Source: an uncultured Thalassolituus sp.
GTDB taxonomy: Bacteria > Pseudomonadota > Gammaproteobacteria > Pseudomonadales > Oceanobacteraceae
NCBI RefSeq assembly: GCF_950066645.1
Contig: NZ_CATMFB010000002.1
Span: forward strand, 186,001 to 250,000
Length of the DNA stretch: 64,000 nt
Direction: 5' to 3'
Shown here: positions 26,912 to 34,224 of the stretch, one piece after another
Layout: each line of letters opens with the position of its first letter
Numbering within the stretch: the stretch's first letter is position 1
Translations under genes and position numbers: made by a program
The notes under the pieces: model-generated
Seen by the model: only the letters and a program-made list of their open reading frames with translations
What the model was told of the DNA's origin: nothing
Database searches by the model: none

Positions 26912-27390
26912 ACCGACTTAATAAAGTGATGAATAACATCGCCCGTTTCCCAACAGGAATGCAGCCTGCCGTGCGCTCGTTTCTGATCGGAAAAATCATC
27001 CCCTTTGCCGGTACCGCGGGCTGTCGGGTCGAAGTATTAACCAATAACGAATGCCGGGTCGTACTGAAAAACCGCCGTAAAACCGGCAACCACATCGGCA
27101 CTATTCATGCTGCAGCGATGGCGCTGGTTGCAGAATCTGCAACCGGATTTGTCTGCGCAATGAACGTTCCCGATAATCGGGTACTTGTCATCCGCTCTAT
27201 GGAACTGACATACCTTAAACGCACCAAAGGCCAGCTGACCGCCGTTGCGTCTCTGTCTGATGAACAGGTGAGCCGGTTAAAAGACGAAGAAAAAGGAGAT
27301 ATTTCAGTCCCTGTGACTCTGACGGACTCAGAAGGGACTGAAAGTGTGACGGCAACAATGATCTGGGCCTGGACACCGAAGCGCGGATAA
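26908..27390 (+). CDS. DUF4442 hotdog-fold protein (putative thioesterase)
   Basis: The 160 residues show the hotdog pattern seen in DUF4442/PaaI-like proteins: KNRRKTGNHIGTIHAAAMALVAESATGF, where the NHIGTIHAAA helix corresponds to the central hotdog helix, followed by strands VIRSMELTYLKRTKGQLTAVA. Likely acts on an acyl-CoA or acyl-ACP thioester. The ATG overlaps the GNAT stop. A lipoprotein esterase, an acetyltransferase and a hotdog protein in one overlapping run suggest lipid or acyl-chain handling, which is inference. Confidence 0.8.
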   Translation: MNRLNKVMNNIARFPTGMQPAVRSFLIGKIIPFAGTAGCRVEVLTNNECRVVLKNRRKTGNHIGTIHAAAMALVAESATGFVCAMNVPDNRVLVIRSMELTYLKRTKGQLTAVASLSDEQVSRLKDEEKGDISVPVTLTDSEGTESVTATMIWAWTPKRG

Positions 27391-27412
27391 GCCACAGAAC
27401 ACTTGCGCCGCT

Positions 27413-27434
27413 GGCGTCTGAATAATCAGACGCC
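27413..27434. terminator. nine-pair hairpin between two convergent genes
   Basis: GGCGTCTGA-ATAA-TCAGACGCC, a perfect stem that includes the stop codon of the TPR gene on the minus strand and lies 23 bases after the DUF4442 stop on the plus strand. There is no U tract on either side, so efficiency is doubtful. Confidence 0.45.
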
Positions 27435-28733
27435 GGCGTCGGCGATATAAGCACGACGCTGTTGTTCGCTTTCGATATAGTCATGCCACTGATTCGCGAC
27501 TTTCTCTGCTTCGGGGAACTGCGAAGCCATTGAAAATGTGCGTGCCGCATCTTTCAGGCGATCCATATTAAACTGTGCCAGCCCCTTGATAATCATGGCC
27601 TGATACGGCGCTTTCAGGTCGCCAGCATCGAGGGCTTTCTGACTGAAATCAAACGCTTTATCCCACTCCTGACGTTCTGTATGAATCTGCGCCAGTTTAA
27701 AATAATCAGCTCCCTTGCGTGATTCTGCCGCAGCTGCCGTCATCGCGATAATTGCCTGCTCGTATTCGTGTGCCAGCATCCAGGCATCACCAAGCAACGA
27801 CAGATTACGCGCACTACGTCCGATCGTTCCGGTATTCATGCCAATCTCAAGAACGTGTGCAGCCTTATAAGGGATCTGCTGCCCAAGGAGCGCCTGAGCA
27901 AAGTTCACCAACTCACGTTCTTTGGTCAGCAGCTTCTGTTCATAGGCAGTTTCAAGCGTCGCCAGCTCTTTATCTGCAAAACCAAGCTCGTTATAGACAG
28001 CGGCAAGCTGCACCCAGTACTCGGACTTCGGATGCTCAGCGACCAGGGCCTCCAGGTTTTCAGCCAGCCCCGGATAATCTTTCTGCTGAAACAGTACTGC
28101 ACGCTGTAGCAGGTACCAGTTTTCCGACACCTTACGACCCGATTCCCGACGCATTGAAATCGCCGTTTCAACTGCATTCAGTGAGTGATCAAACGCCTTA
28201 CGCTGATACTGAATCTGCGAACGCAGGAACCACGCATCTGCGGTGATTTTATCGGAGTGTTCCATCCACTCGGACAGCATGGCCAGCGAGTCATCGTAGC
28301 GCTCCTGTACCATGTAGAGCTTTGACATGGTGTATCTGGTCGACTGCTTCAGGTTGTCGGGCGCATTGCGGATCTCCAGCACCTGGCTGTATGCATCCAC
28401 GGCGGCAGCATAATCTTCCTTAGCGGAATAAACGTATGCGTACATATTGTGAGTCATGGCGCGTTCATAAGAATTACGCTTGCGCGACTCAAGGCGTTCC
28501 AGCGTCTTCAGAGCACCGTCAAAGTCTCCGCCATCTGCAGCATCCCGTGCGTCCTCCAGTTTTTCATACACCACTTCGCGCAGCGTCTGTGTGCGGCGCA
28601 CCCTGGGAGACGCCGTTTCCGCAGATTCAGCTTCTGCAGCTGGCTCGTCCGGGGCCTCGTCAGCCACACTGTAGCTGACCGGAAGCGCAGCAGTAATGCA
28701 GCTGAAAATCACAATGGCAGATAATTTTTTCAT
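27426..28733 (-). CDS. periplasmic TPR protein of the TonB2 operon
   Basis: A 435-residue exported protein: signal peptide MKKLSAIVIFSCITAALPVSYSVA, an acidic linker, then a solenoid of tetratricopeptide-like repeats to the end (for example NMYAYVYSAKEDYAAAVDAYSQVL, YFKLAQIHTERQEWDKAFDFSQKAL). Such a TPR protein closes the exbB2-exbD2-tonB2 operons of Vibrio and Shewanella, where it is thought to support TonB2-dependent transport. It starts 14 bases after the tonB stop. The role is inferred from context. Confidence 0.87.
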   Translation of the reverse strand: MKKLSAIVIFSCITAALPVSYSVADEAPDEPAAEAESAETASPRVRRTQTLREVVYEKLEDARDAADGGDFDGALKTLERLESRKRNSYERAMTHNMYAYVYSAKEDYAAAVDAYSQVLEIRNAPDNLKQSTRYTMSKLYMVQERYDDSLAMLSEWMEHSDKITADAWFLRSQIQYQRKAFDHSLNAVETAISMRRESGRKVSENWYLLQRAVLFQQKDYPGLAENLEALVAEHPKSEYWVQLAAVYNELGFADKELATLETAYEQKLLTKERELVNFAQALLGQQIPYKAAHVLEIGMNTGTIGRSARNLSLLGDAWMLAHEYEQAIIAMTAAAAESRKGADYFKLAQIHTERQEWDKAFDFSQKALDAGDLKAPYQAMIIKGLAQFNMDRLKDAARTFSMASQFPEAEKVANQWHDYIESEQQRRAYIADAGV

Positions 28734-28747
28734 TTGACTCTCCTCCG

Positions 28748-29362
28748 TTATTTATCCAGCTCAAAGCGGATAATGTTACGGACTCCAGGTACCTCAACAG
28801 CCTGACCGTCGGTGACCTGTGGTTTGTATTTAAATTTCTTAACCGCATCGAGCGCTGCCTGATCGAATACGCCGGGCGGCTCTGCTTCCAGAACCACCGG
28901 ATTAACGACAGCGCCCAACGACGATACGGTAAATTCGACGACGACATACCCTTCAATGCCGCGCTGTGCAGCACGACGCGGATAGGCTGGCGCAACCTTC
29001 ACAATAGGCATTACCTCACCGTCAGAACCAGCCCCGGCAAGACCGGCATCCAGTGACAGGTCGGTTGATATATCCAGAGCACCAAGGTCCAGTGACGAAG
29101 CCCCCTCAGCGGCTGACTGTGGCTGCACCATGTCGGGTTTTGGTGGTTCTTTCTGGGCAACGGGTGGTTTCTGAGGCTGACGCTCTTTGGTCTGCACATC
29201 TTCTTCAGGCTCATTCATGATGAAGCTCTGAATGCGTCCATAATCGACGGGCTGAAGCACCGAACCACCGCTGGAGATCAGGCTCTGCATCACCCAGAAC
29301 ACCGCGATTGTTGCCGCAAAAGCAACCAGCAGAGCTCCACCAAAGCGCACTGCGACTTGCAT
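28748..29362 (-). CDS. tonB: TonB2-type energy transducer
   Basis: Spans the periplasm and delivers proton-motive force to outer-membrane receptors. ATG 29362 (MQVAVRFGGALLVAF) is one base after the exbD stop and gives 204 residues; the longer frame reads into exbD. Domains: one N-terminal membrane helix (about 6-28), a short Pro/Lys/Glu linker (KERQPQKPPVAQKEPPKP), and the C-terminal TonB domain with YPRRAAQRGIEGYVVVEFTV and FDQAALDAVKKFKYKPQV. The short size matches TonB2 rather than TonB1. Gene order ttpC-exbB-exbD-tonB-TPR confirms it. Confidence 0.93.
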   Translation of the reverse strand: MQVAVRFGGALLVAFAATIAVFWVMQSLISSGGSVLQPVDYGRIQSFIMNEPEEDVQTKERQPQKPPVAQKEPPKPDMVQPQSAAEGASSLDLGALDISTDLSLDAGLAGAGSDGEVMPIVKVAPAYPRRAAQRGIEGYVVVEFTVSSLGAVVNPVVLEAEPPGVFDQAALDAVKKFKYKPQVTDGQAVEVPGVRNIIRFELDK

Positions 29363-29363
29363 A

Positions 29364-29774
29364 TCAGAGCGCCTCAGTTGCCAGAGAAACGTCATACACA
29401 CCAGCCTGACGGGCGGCATCCATCACCGCAACGAGCTTGCGGGTTTTCGCTTCTTCATCGGCCTGAATAACCACCGTACCCTGAGGATTTTCCGCGTGCA
29501 GGCGTTCAATATTCGCCCGCACCTGGCTCTCATCAACGCGACGTTTGTTAATCCAGATTTCATCATTTTCATTGATCGCGATCAGGATATTTGCGCGCGG
29601 TTTAGCCTGGGCTGTACTCGCATCCGGACGGTTCACTTCAATACCGGATTCTTTGACAAAAGACGCGGTAACGATGAAGAAAATAAGCATGATAAATACA
29701 ACGTCGAGCATAGGGGTGATATCAATTTCACCCTCTGCTTCGGCTTGATTCAGATTAGAAAAACTACGTCTCAT
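29364..29774 (-). CDS. exbD: ExbD2-type proton-channel subunit
   Basis: Single-pass inner-membrane partner of ExbB. The 136 residues hold the family motif IDITPMLDVVFIMLIFFIVTA with the essential membrane aspartate (Asp24 region) and a periplasmic domain ending in VMDAARQAGVYDVSLAT. Length is typical (about 135). It lies 17 bases after exbB and one base before tonB. Confidence 0.95.
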   Translation of the reverse strand: MRRSFSNLNQAEAEGEIDITPMLDVVFIMLIFFIVTASFVKESGIEVNRPDASTAQAKPRANILIAINENDEIWINKRRVDESQVRANIERLHAENPQGTVVIQADEEAKTRKLVAVMDAARQAGVYDVSLATEAL

Positions 29775-29791
29775 AATGTCGTTCTCAATAA

Positions 29792-30316
29792 TTAATGGTC
29801 GAAATTCAGACGATCTTCGATCCGGACTTTTTCACGTTTGATGTAACGCTCTAACAATGACTGGGCGAAAACTCCCGTCAGTGCTCCAACCATTCCTGCC
29901 ATCGTCGGTATCGTTGCTTTCGAAATACCCGAGGCCATCGCTTTAGGACTGCCGTTGCCGAAAAAAGCCATCACATCAAAAACTTCAATCATGCCTGTCA
30001 CAGTTCCGAGAAGTCCGAACAGTGGTGCCATACCAATCAGCATTTTGATGGTTGGCATATTCGTTTCCAGGCTACTGCGCAGGCCGGTAATCAGATCCTG
30101 GCGGATCTGATGCGCATTCCAGGACTGCCTCTCAGCTCTGCTTTCCCACTCCCGCAGCGCTTCCTGCATAGCGCGACGATGTGAAAAAACGAAATATGCA
30201 GCGCGTTCAAGGACAAACAACCAGAGCAGGAAAATCAGCCCGAAGATGGCGTAGAGGACATCCCCTCCACGCTCCATGAACAGATAAACCGGCTCGTATA
30301 CGTCACCGAAAAACAT
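29792..30316 (-). CDS. exbB: ExbB2-type MotA/TolQ/ExbB subunit
   Basis: Three-helix inner-membrane subunit of the proton channel that drives TonB. The 174 residues are shorter than E. coli ExbB, as in TonB2 systems. Signature: IGMAPLFGLLGTVTGMIEVFDVM and the third helix with SKATIPTMAGMVGALTGVFA. It begins two bases after the ttpC stop. Confidence 0.94.
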   Translation of the reverse strand: MFFGDVYEPVYLFMERGGDVLYAIFGLIFLLWLFVLERAAYFVFSHRRAMQEALREWESRAERQSWNAHQIRQDLITGLRSSLETNMPTIKMLIGMAPLFGLLGTVTGMIEVFDVMAFFGNGSPKAMASGISKATIPTMAGMVGALTGVFAQSLLERYIKREKVRIEDRLNFDH

Positions 30317-30318
30317 GA

Positions 30319-31689
30319 TCAGGCTGCTTTGCTCTGTTGCTGTTCAGACTGGCGTGCAAGAATGCCCGTCGCGCGCTCTTCCAGAATCATAATCAGAGAG
30401 CGACTGCGGTTATTCGTCAGTGTATGCAGGAACACACAAGGGATTGCAGCGACCAGACCCAGTACCGTCGTTACCAGCGCCTGTGAAATACCACCGGCCA
30501 TCAGTTTCGGGTCACCCGTACCGAACAGAGACATAGTTTCAAATACATCAATCATGCCTGTCACCGTACCCAGCAGACCCAGCAGCGGAGCAACGACAGA
30601 AATAATTTTGATCCAGCCGATGCCACGGGTCAGGCGAGGAATTTCCGCAGCAATGGCCTCACCCAGATGCAGCTCCAGAGTCTCAGTATCACTACGGCGG
30701 TTAGCATTAAATACCGCCATGACACGACCCAGAGCGTTGTTTTCATCCGCTGCATCTGACTTCATCTGTTTGTTAATCCGTGCAGCTTCCGCGTTCAGTA
30801 CCACCATCCGCCAGAGCGCCAGCAGAATACCGACAGCACCAAGCGCCAGAATGATGTAACCAACAACACCACCCTGATCAACACGATCACCCAATTCAGG
30901 AGACTGACCCATGATTTTCAGCAGCTGACCACGGGACGGATCGATCCAGAACCCTGTCAGCGCATTCCCAGAGGCACCCTCAAGTTCTGCTGCTGGCGCC
31001 AGATAACGGCTACCCGGTTGCTTATCAAGCTCAACCAGGCGCGCGGATTCAATATCCCAGTTCAAGTACTTGCCATCGGCAACAGCATTAAAACCGCCCA
31101 CACGGACAACATCGCGCGTTACGGTATCGCCACTTGGCAGAACCACTTCCGCCGGGTAGCTGGCAATGCGGCCACTGAAGGTTGCTTCGCGCTGCATTTC
31201 AAACCAGAGGCGCTCCAGCTGACTGATGGATGGCAGCTCAGAAGACGACCCGGCAACGCGGATCAGATCCGTCAGGAATTCATCACGTCCTGGAACTTCA
31301 GAACTGATCACTGAACCTTCGAACACACCTTTGGTATCACCAGCAACCTGCTGCAGCACGCCGAACAGTTCTTTAAGGCTACCAAGACGTTCATTCAGCT
31401 GATTCTGCGCATCAGCAATCGCGAGTTCATTCTCACGGAACTGGGCTTCCTTATCAGCACTCAGTGCTTCGAGCTGGGTACGCTGTGCGGCGGCTTCATT
31501 AACCATCTCAAGCCCACGCTCGCGTGAGCTGTTGAACTCGTTCAGACGCTGACGGAACTGCTGGTCGTCACGAGCCTGACCGGCTTCTACAAGGTTCAGC
31601 AGCTCATCCATGCTGACTGATTCAGCGTGAGTGGTAAAAGGCATCACGGCGGCCATCAGACCACCAACAATCAGAGAACGGATTTTCAT
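30319..31689 (-). CDS. ttpC: TtpC-type MotA/TolQ/ExbB protein with large periplasmic domain
   Basis: A 456-residue protein: signal peptide MKIRSLIVGGLMAAVMPFTTHA, a periplasmic coiled-coil and beta region (to about residue 270), one membrane helix (GGVVGYIILALGAVGILLALW), and a C-terminal MotA/TolQ/ExbB domain (IISVVAPLLGLLGTVTGMIDVFETM). This layout is that of TtpC, the fourth component needed by TonB2 systems of Vibrio. The start overlaps the stop of the DUF3450 gene (ATGA). Confidence 0.93.
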   Translation of the reverse strand: MKIRSLIVGGLMAAVMPFTTHAESVSMDELLNLVEAGQARDDQQFRQRLNEFNSSRERGLEMVNEAAAQRTQLEALSADKEAQFRENELAIADAQNQLNERLGSLKELFGVLQQVAGDTKGVFEGSVISSEVPGRDEFLTDLIRVAGSSSELPSISQLERLWFEMQREATFSGRIASYPAEVVLPSGDTVTRDVVRVGGFNAVADGKYLNWDIESARLVELDKQPGSRYLAPAAELEGASGNALTGFWIDPSRGQLLKIMGQSPELGDRVDQGGVVGYIILALGAVGILLALWRMVVLNAEAARINKQMKSDAADENNALGRVMAVFNANRRSDTETLELHLGEAIAAEIPRLTRGIGWIKIISVVAPLLGLLGTVTGMIDVFETMSLFGTGDPKLMAGGISQALVTTVLGLVAAIPCVFLHTLTNNRSRSLIMILEERATGILARQSEQQQSKAA

Positions 31690-32468
31690 TTTGAGGTCTC
31701 CTGTGGTGCAGCAACAGGCACTTTAATCAGATCCGGAGCGGCCTGCTCACGGGCAATGCGGATACCGGCAATCACTTTGCTCTTATACGCCGGGTCCAGT
31801 GGCTGCCAGCTGCGGTCATTAATATTCCAGACGCCCAGTTCCTGTCCATCGAGTGACTGATACATCAGAGCAACGCGGCCAATACGCAGGAAGTCGACCT
31901 CTTTTGGATTATCCACAGACAGCTCGCCACGATAGGATTCAATCGTGCGGCCGTATTCAACCTCAGCCTGGAAAGCTTCCATCACCTTACGGTACTTCTC
32001 CGCCACAGTAACATCAGAGCGTCCCATCAGTTCGTTCAGGCGCTGCACCCGGTCACTGCGCTCTTCGCGCATAAATGGAACATCCGCCGCAACAAACTGG
32101 CTCAGTGAATCAATCATGCGCAGCATCAGCGGCATGATCTGACGCTCTACCAGAGAGGCCTGCGCCATGCTGTTTTCAATGGCCATCATCTCTTTCGCCT
32201 GAGCATCCAACTGACGGTTGAGCTGAGCGATATAGACGTTAAGTCCTTCAATTTCCTTCACCAGAACACGGTAATCGCGCTCTGTTGCACGGATCTCTTT
32301 ATCGATCGTATCGATCTTCTGCTGTGAAGCCTGAGCGCTTTCAACACGCTCTACGCCCTGCTCTACTGCGTCGTCCAGAGTCGCAGCAGAAACAGTGCCG
32401 CTGAAACCGATGCCAGCAAATGCAATCGCGCTCAGCAGACGCGATACCTGGCGTTTAGTCGTTGCCAT
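31686..32468 (-). CDS. periplasmic DUF3450 coiled-coil protein
   Basis: A 260-residue exported protein. I use ATG 32468 (MATTKRQVSRLLSAIAFAG), which leaves a signal peptide ending near GTVSA-ATLDD; the longer frame starts at a TTG. A long coiled coil (about 35-110, KIDTIDKEIRATERDYRVLVKEIEGL region) is followed by a helical domain with FMREERSDRVQRLNELM. DUF3450 proteins are regularly the first gene of ttpC-exbB-exbD-tonB operons; function unknown. Probable head of the six-gene operon, just downstream of the PhoB-box-like repeats at 32542-32586. Confidence 0.88.
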   Translation of the reverse strand: MATTKRQVSRLLSAIAFAGIGFSGTVSAATLDDAVEQGVERVESAQASQQKIDTIDKEIRATERDYRVLVKEIEGLNVYIAQLNRQLDAQAKEMMAIENSMAQASLVERQIMPLMLRMIDSLSQFVAADVPFMREERSDRVQRLNELMGRSDVTVAEKYRKVMEAFQAEVEYGRTIESYRGELSVDNPKEVDFLRIGRVALMYQSLDGQELGVWNINDRSWQPLDPAYKSKVIAGIRIAREQAAPDLIKVPVAAPQETSK

Positions 32469-32541
32469 CTTGGTTACCCGATTAGTAAGAATGCCCAGAG
32501 TGGGACGTTTCAATATTTCGCGCCAAGAATACGGCTGTTTG

Positions 32542-32586
32542 ATGACAGTTCTGTTACATGACAGAACCGCTACAGAAAAATGACAG
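32542..32586 (-). promoter_or_regulatory. PhoB-box-like tandem repeats upstream of the TonB2 operon
   Basis: Reading the minus strand: CTGTCATTTTT, CTGTAGCGGTT, CTGTCATGTAA, three units in exact 11-base phase (32586 to 32554), then ATGTAAC-N4-CTGTCAT (also 11-phased) ending at 32542, then ten bases and TATTCT as a -10. The known PhoB box is two CTGTCAT-type heptamers spaced 11 bases apart about ten bases before the -10. The core also contains an inverted repeat GTTCTGT-N6-ACAGAAC, so another dimeric regulator is an alternative. Confidence 0.6.
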
Positions 32587-32618
32587 GTAATCAGCAGAAA
32601 AAGCGTAGAAAAAATAAC

Positions 32619-32648
32619 GAAAAAAGGCAGTCCCGGAGGACTGCCTTA
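32619..32648 (-). terminator. intrinsic terminator of the beta-helix lipoprotein gene
   Basis: GGCAGTCC-TCCG-GGACTGCC followed by a T-rich tail on the minus strand, 24 bases after the stop at 32672. It separates this gene from the TonB2 operon downstream, so the two are not simply one transcript. Confidence 0.85.
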
Positions 32649-32671
32649 AAGGGGTACTGCTAAGGTATATC

Positions 32672-34093
32672 TTATTCGAAAGCAGCTGGTACAACAGAAG
32701 CTGCCCAGTACCACCAAGCGCTCTCTGCAGCAGTAACAGTCGGGTCAACTGCACCGATGTAGTCAGTTTCTACGAAGAAACCAGTTGAAGCGTTAGCGCT
32801 GGTTGCAGTGCTTGCAGACACTGAACCGTTACCACCAGTCACTTCAAAAGCGTTACCCAAGGCAACAGTATCGGTAGTCGAAGAAGAAGACCATCCAGTA
32901 ATGTTAGATTCTGTAGCACTGTCATCCAGTCGAAGAACATCGCTAGAAGCTGTACCAGTGAACTCTACCAAAGAATCTGAAATAGTTACGTCAGTTTCAG
33001 TATTACCGATACGGAACGCCTTAGCATAGTTATCCGCCGCAATCTTACTCAGGTTACCCATAGTCCCAACTTTGCCGCGCATCAGGTAAGCAGAACCTTC
33101 GGAACCAGTCTGGAAAGTAATGTTAGTCAGTGTCGGGTTCGAAACAGGCTGTGCTGTATTGCTCAGACCTGCGTTGTCCGCTTCGATACCATTATCACCA
33201 GGGTTAGAGATGCCCTGACGTACAAGTGCGAACTGAATATTTCCACGGTAGCCATCATCCCAGTCGATGGATTCATCACCGTTATCTACCAGAATCAGGT
33301 TCTTAACGTTCACTGCACCGCCGAAGAACTCAACACCGTCGTCATAGTTGTTGTAAACCATAACGTTTTCAATGGTAGTGCCGTAACCTACAGAGTGGAG
33401 CGTGATACCGTTGATTTCGCTGTCAGCAACAACCTCGTAACCGCCTTCAGCAACGATCAAGTAAGAGATGCTACCGCTATTGTCAGCGTCATCATTACCA
33501 CCATGGTTACCAGTGTCTGCCTCATCAGCCGTATTGCAGATTTCTTCTGGTGAAGCTGCATATTCATTAGCGCACTGGTTGTTCTTAGCGAAGCCTTGAA
33601 CTACCAGGCCACCCCATTCTTTGTTGCCTTCGTAGTTATCATCGATAGACGACATAACAATAGGAGCAGTAGGAGTACCATTCGCAATAATGTTTGAACC
33701 ACGCGTAATGATCAGTGTGCCCTTCGAGTTAGAGCGGAAAGCAACACCAGGATTGATAGTCAGAGTCACTTCAGTAGTGTCATCGTAAGAGGTGAGCGTA
33801 CCAGCACCATCACCAACACGAACGTAATCAGTCATGGTATAAACGTAATCTGTAGTCAGAGTAACGTCTTCCATGATATTTCCACTCAGCAGACAAACAG
33901 GCATTTCGACGCCGTCTACTGTGTAAGTCAGATCCAGTTCCTGACCAACACCTACAGAACAAGTACTGTCATTGGTAGTAGTACCACCAGTATTATCGTC
34001 ATCCGAAGATGAAGATGAAGAACCACCACCACAAGCTGTCAGAGCAACGGCAGAAGCTGCGGTCATAGCGACCAGAAGTTTTTTCAGTTCCAT
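32672..34093 (-). CDS. beta-helix lipoprotein paired with the TonB-dependent receptor
   Basis: A 473-residue lipoprotein: signal peptide with lipobox ALTAC (Cys21), a Ser/Asp/Thr-rich linker, then a repetitive beta-solenoid. Phrases such as VTLTINPGVAFRSNSKGTLI, GTPTAPIVMSS, EINGITLHSVGYGTTIENV, GVEFFGGAVNVKNLILV and ESIDWDDGYRGNIQFALV are typical of a widespread family of secreted or lipid-anchored proteins often lying next to a TonB-dependent receptor in Proteobacteria and Bacteroidetes. Function not known to me. The C terminus ends in SAWWYWAASVVPAAFE. It has its own 5' region after the receptor's terminator and its own terminator. GC content looks lower than the backbone. Confidence 0.82.
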   Translation of the reverse strand: MELKKLLVAMTAASAVALTACGGGSSSSSSDDDNTGGTTTNDSTCSVGVGQELDLTYTVDGVEMPVCLLSGNIMEDVTLTTDYVYTMTDYVRVGDGAGTLTSYDDTTEVTLTINPGVAFRSNSKGTLIITRGSNIIANGTPTAPIVMSSIDDNYEGNKEWGGLVVQGFAKNNQCANEYAASPEEICNTADEADTGNHGGNDDADNSGSISYLIVAEGGYEVVADSEINGITLHSVGYGTTIENVMVYNNYDDGVEFFGGAVNVKNLILVDNGDESIDWDDGYRGNIQFALVRQGISNPGDNGIEADNAGLSNTAQPVSNPTLTNITFQTGSEGSAYLMRGKVGTMGNLSKIAADNYAKAFRIGNTETDVTISDSLVEFTGTASSDVLRLDDSATESNITGWSSSSTTDTVALGNAFEVTGGNGSVSASTATSANASTGFFVETDYIGAVDPTVTAAESAWWYWAASVVPAAFE

Positions 34094-34175
34094 GATTATT
34101 CCTTGGGTTAATTAAGCTAAGTAAAAACTGAACGGTGCCTATCCTATGTAGTGTTTGTGACAATTTTGTTAACAC

Positions 34176-34204
34176 CCAAAAAAAAGTCCGGAAACCCGGA
34201 CTTT
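34176..34204 (-). terminator. intrinsic terminator of the TonB-dependent receptor gene
   Basis: AAAGTCCGG-GTTT-CCGGACTTT, a nine-pair stem followed by TTTTT on the minus strand, about 20 bases after the receptor stop. Confidence 0.88.
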
Positions 34205-34224
34205 AAATCGTCATTTAACTTTCT

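Noticed and set aside
34130-34170. PhoB-box-like TTGTCAC-N4-ACTACAT ahead of the beta-helix lipoprotein
   Set aside because: The second half matches at only three of seven positions, so it is too weak to list beside the two good sites.
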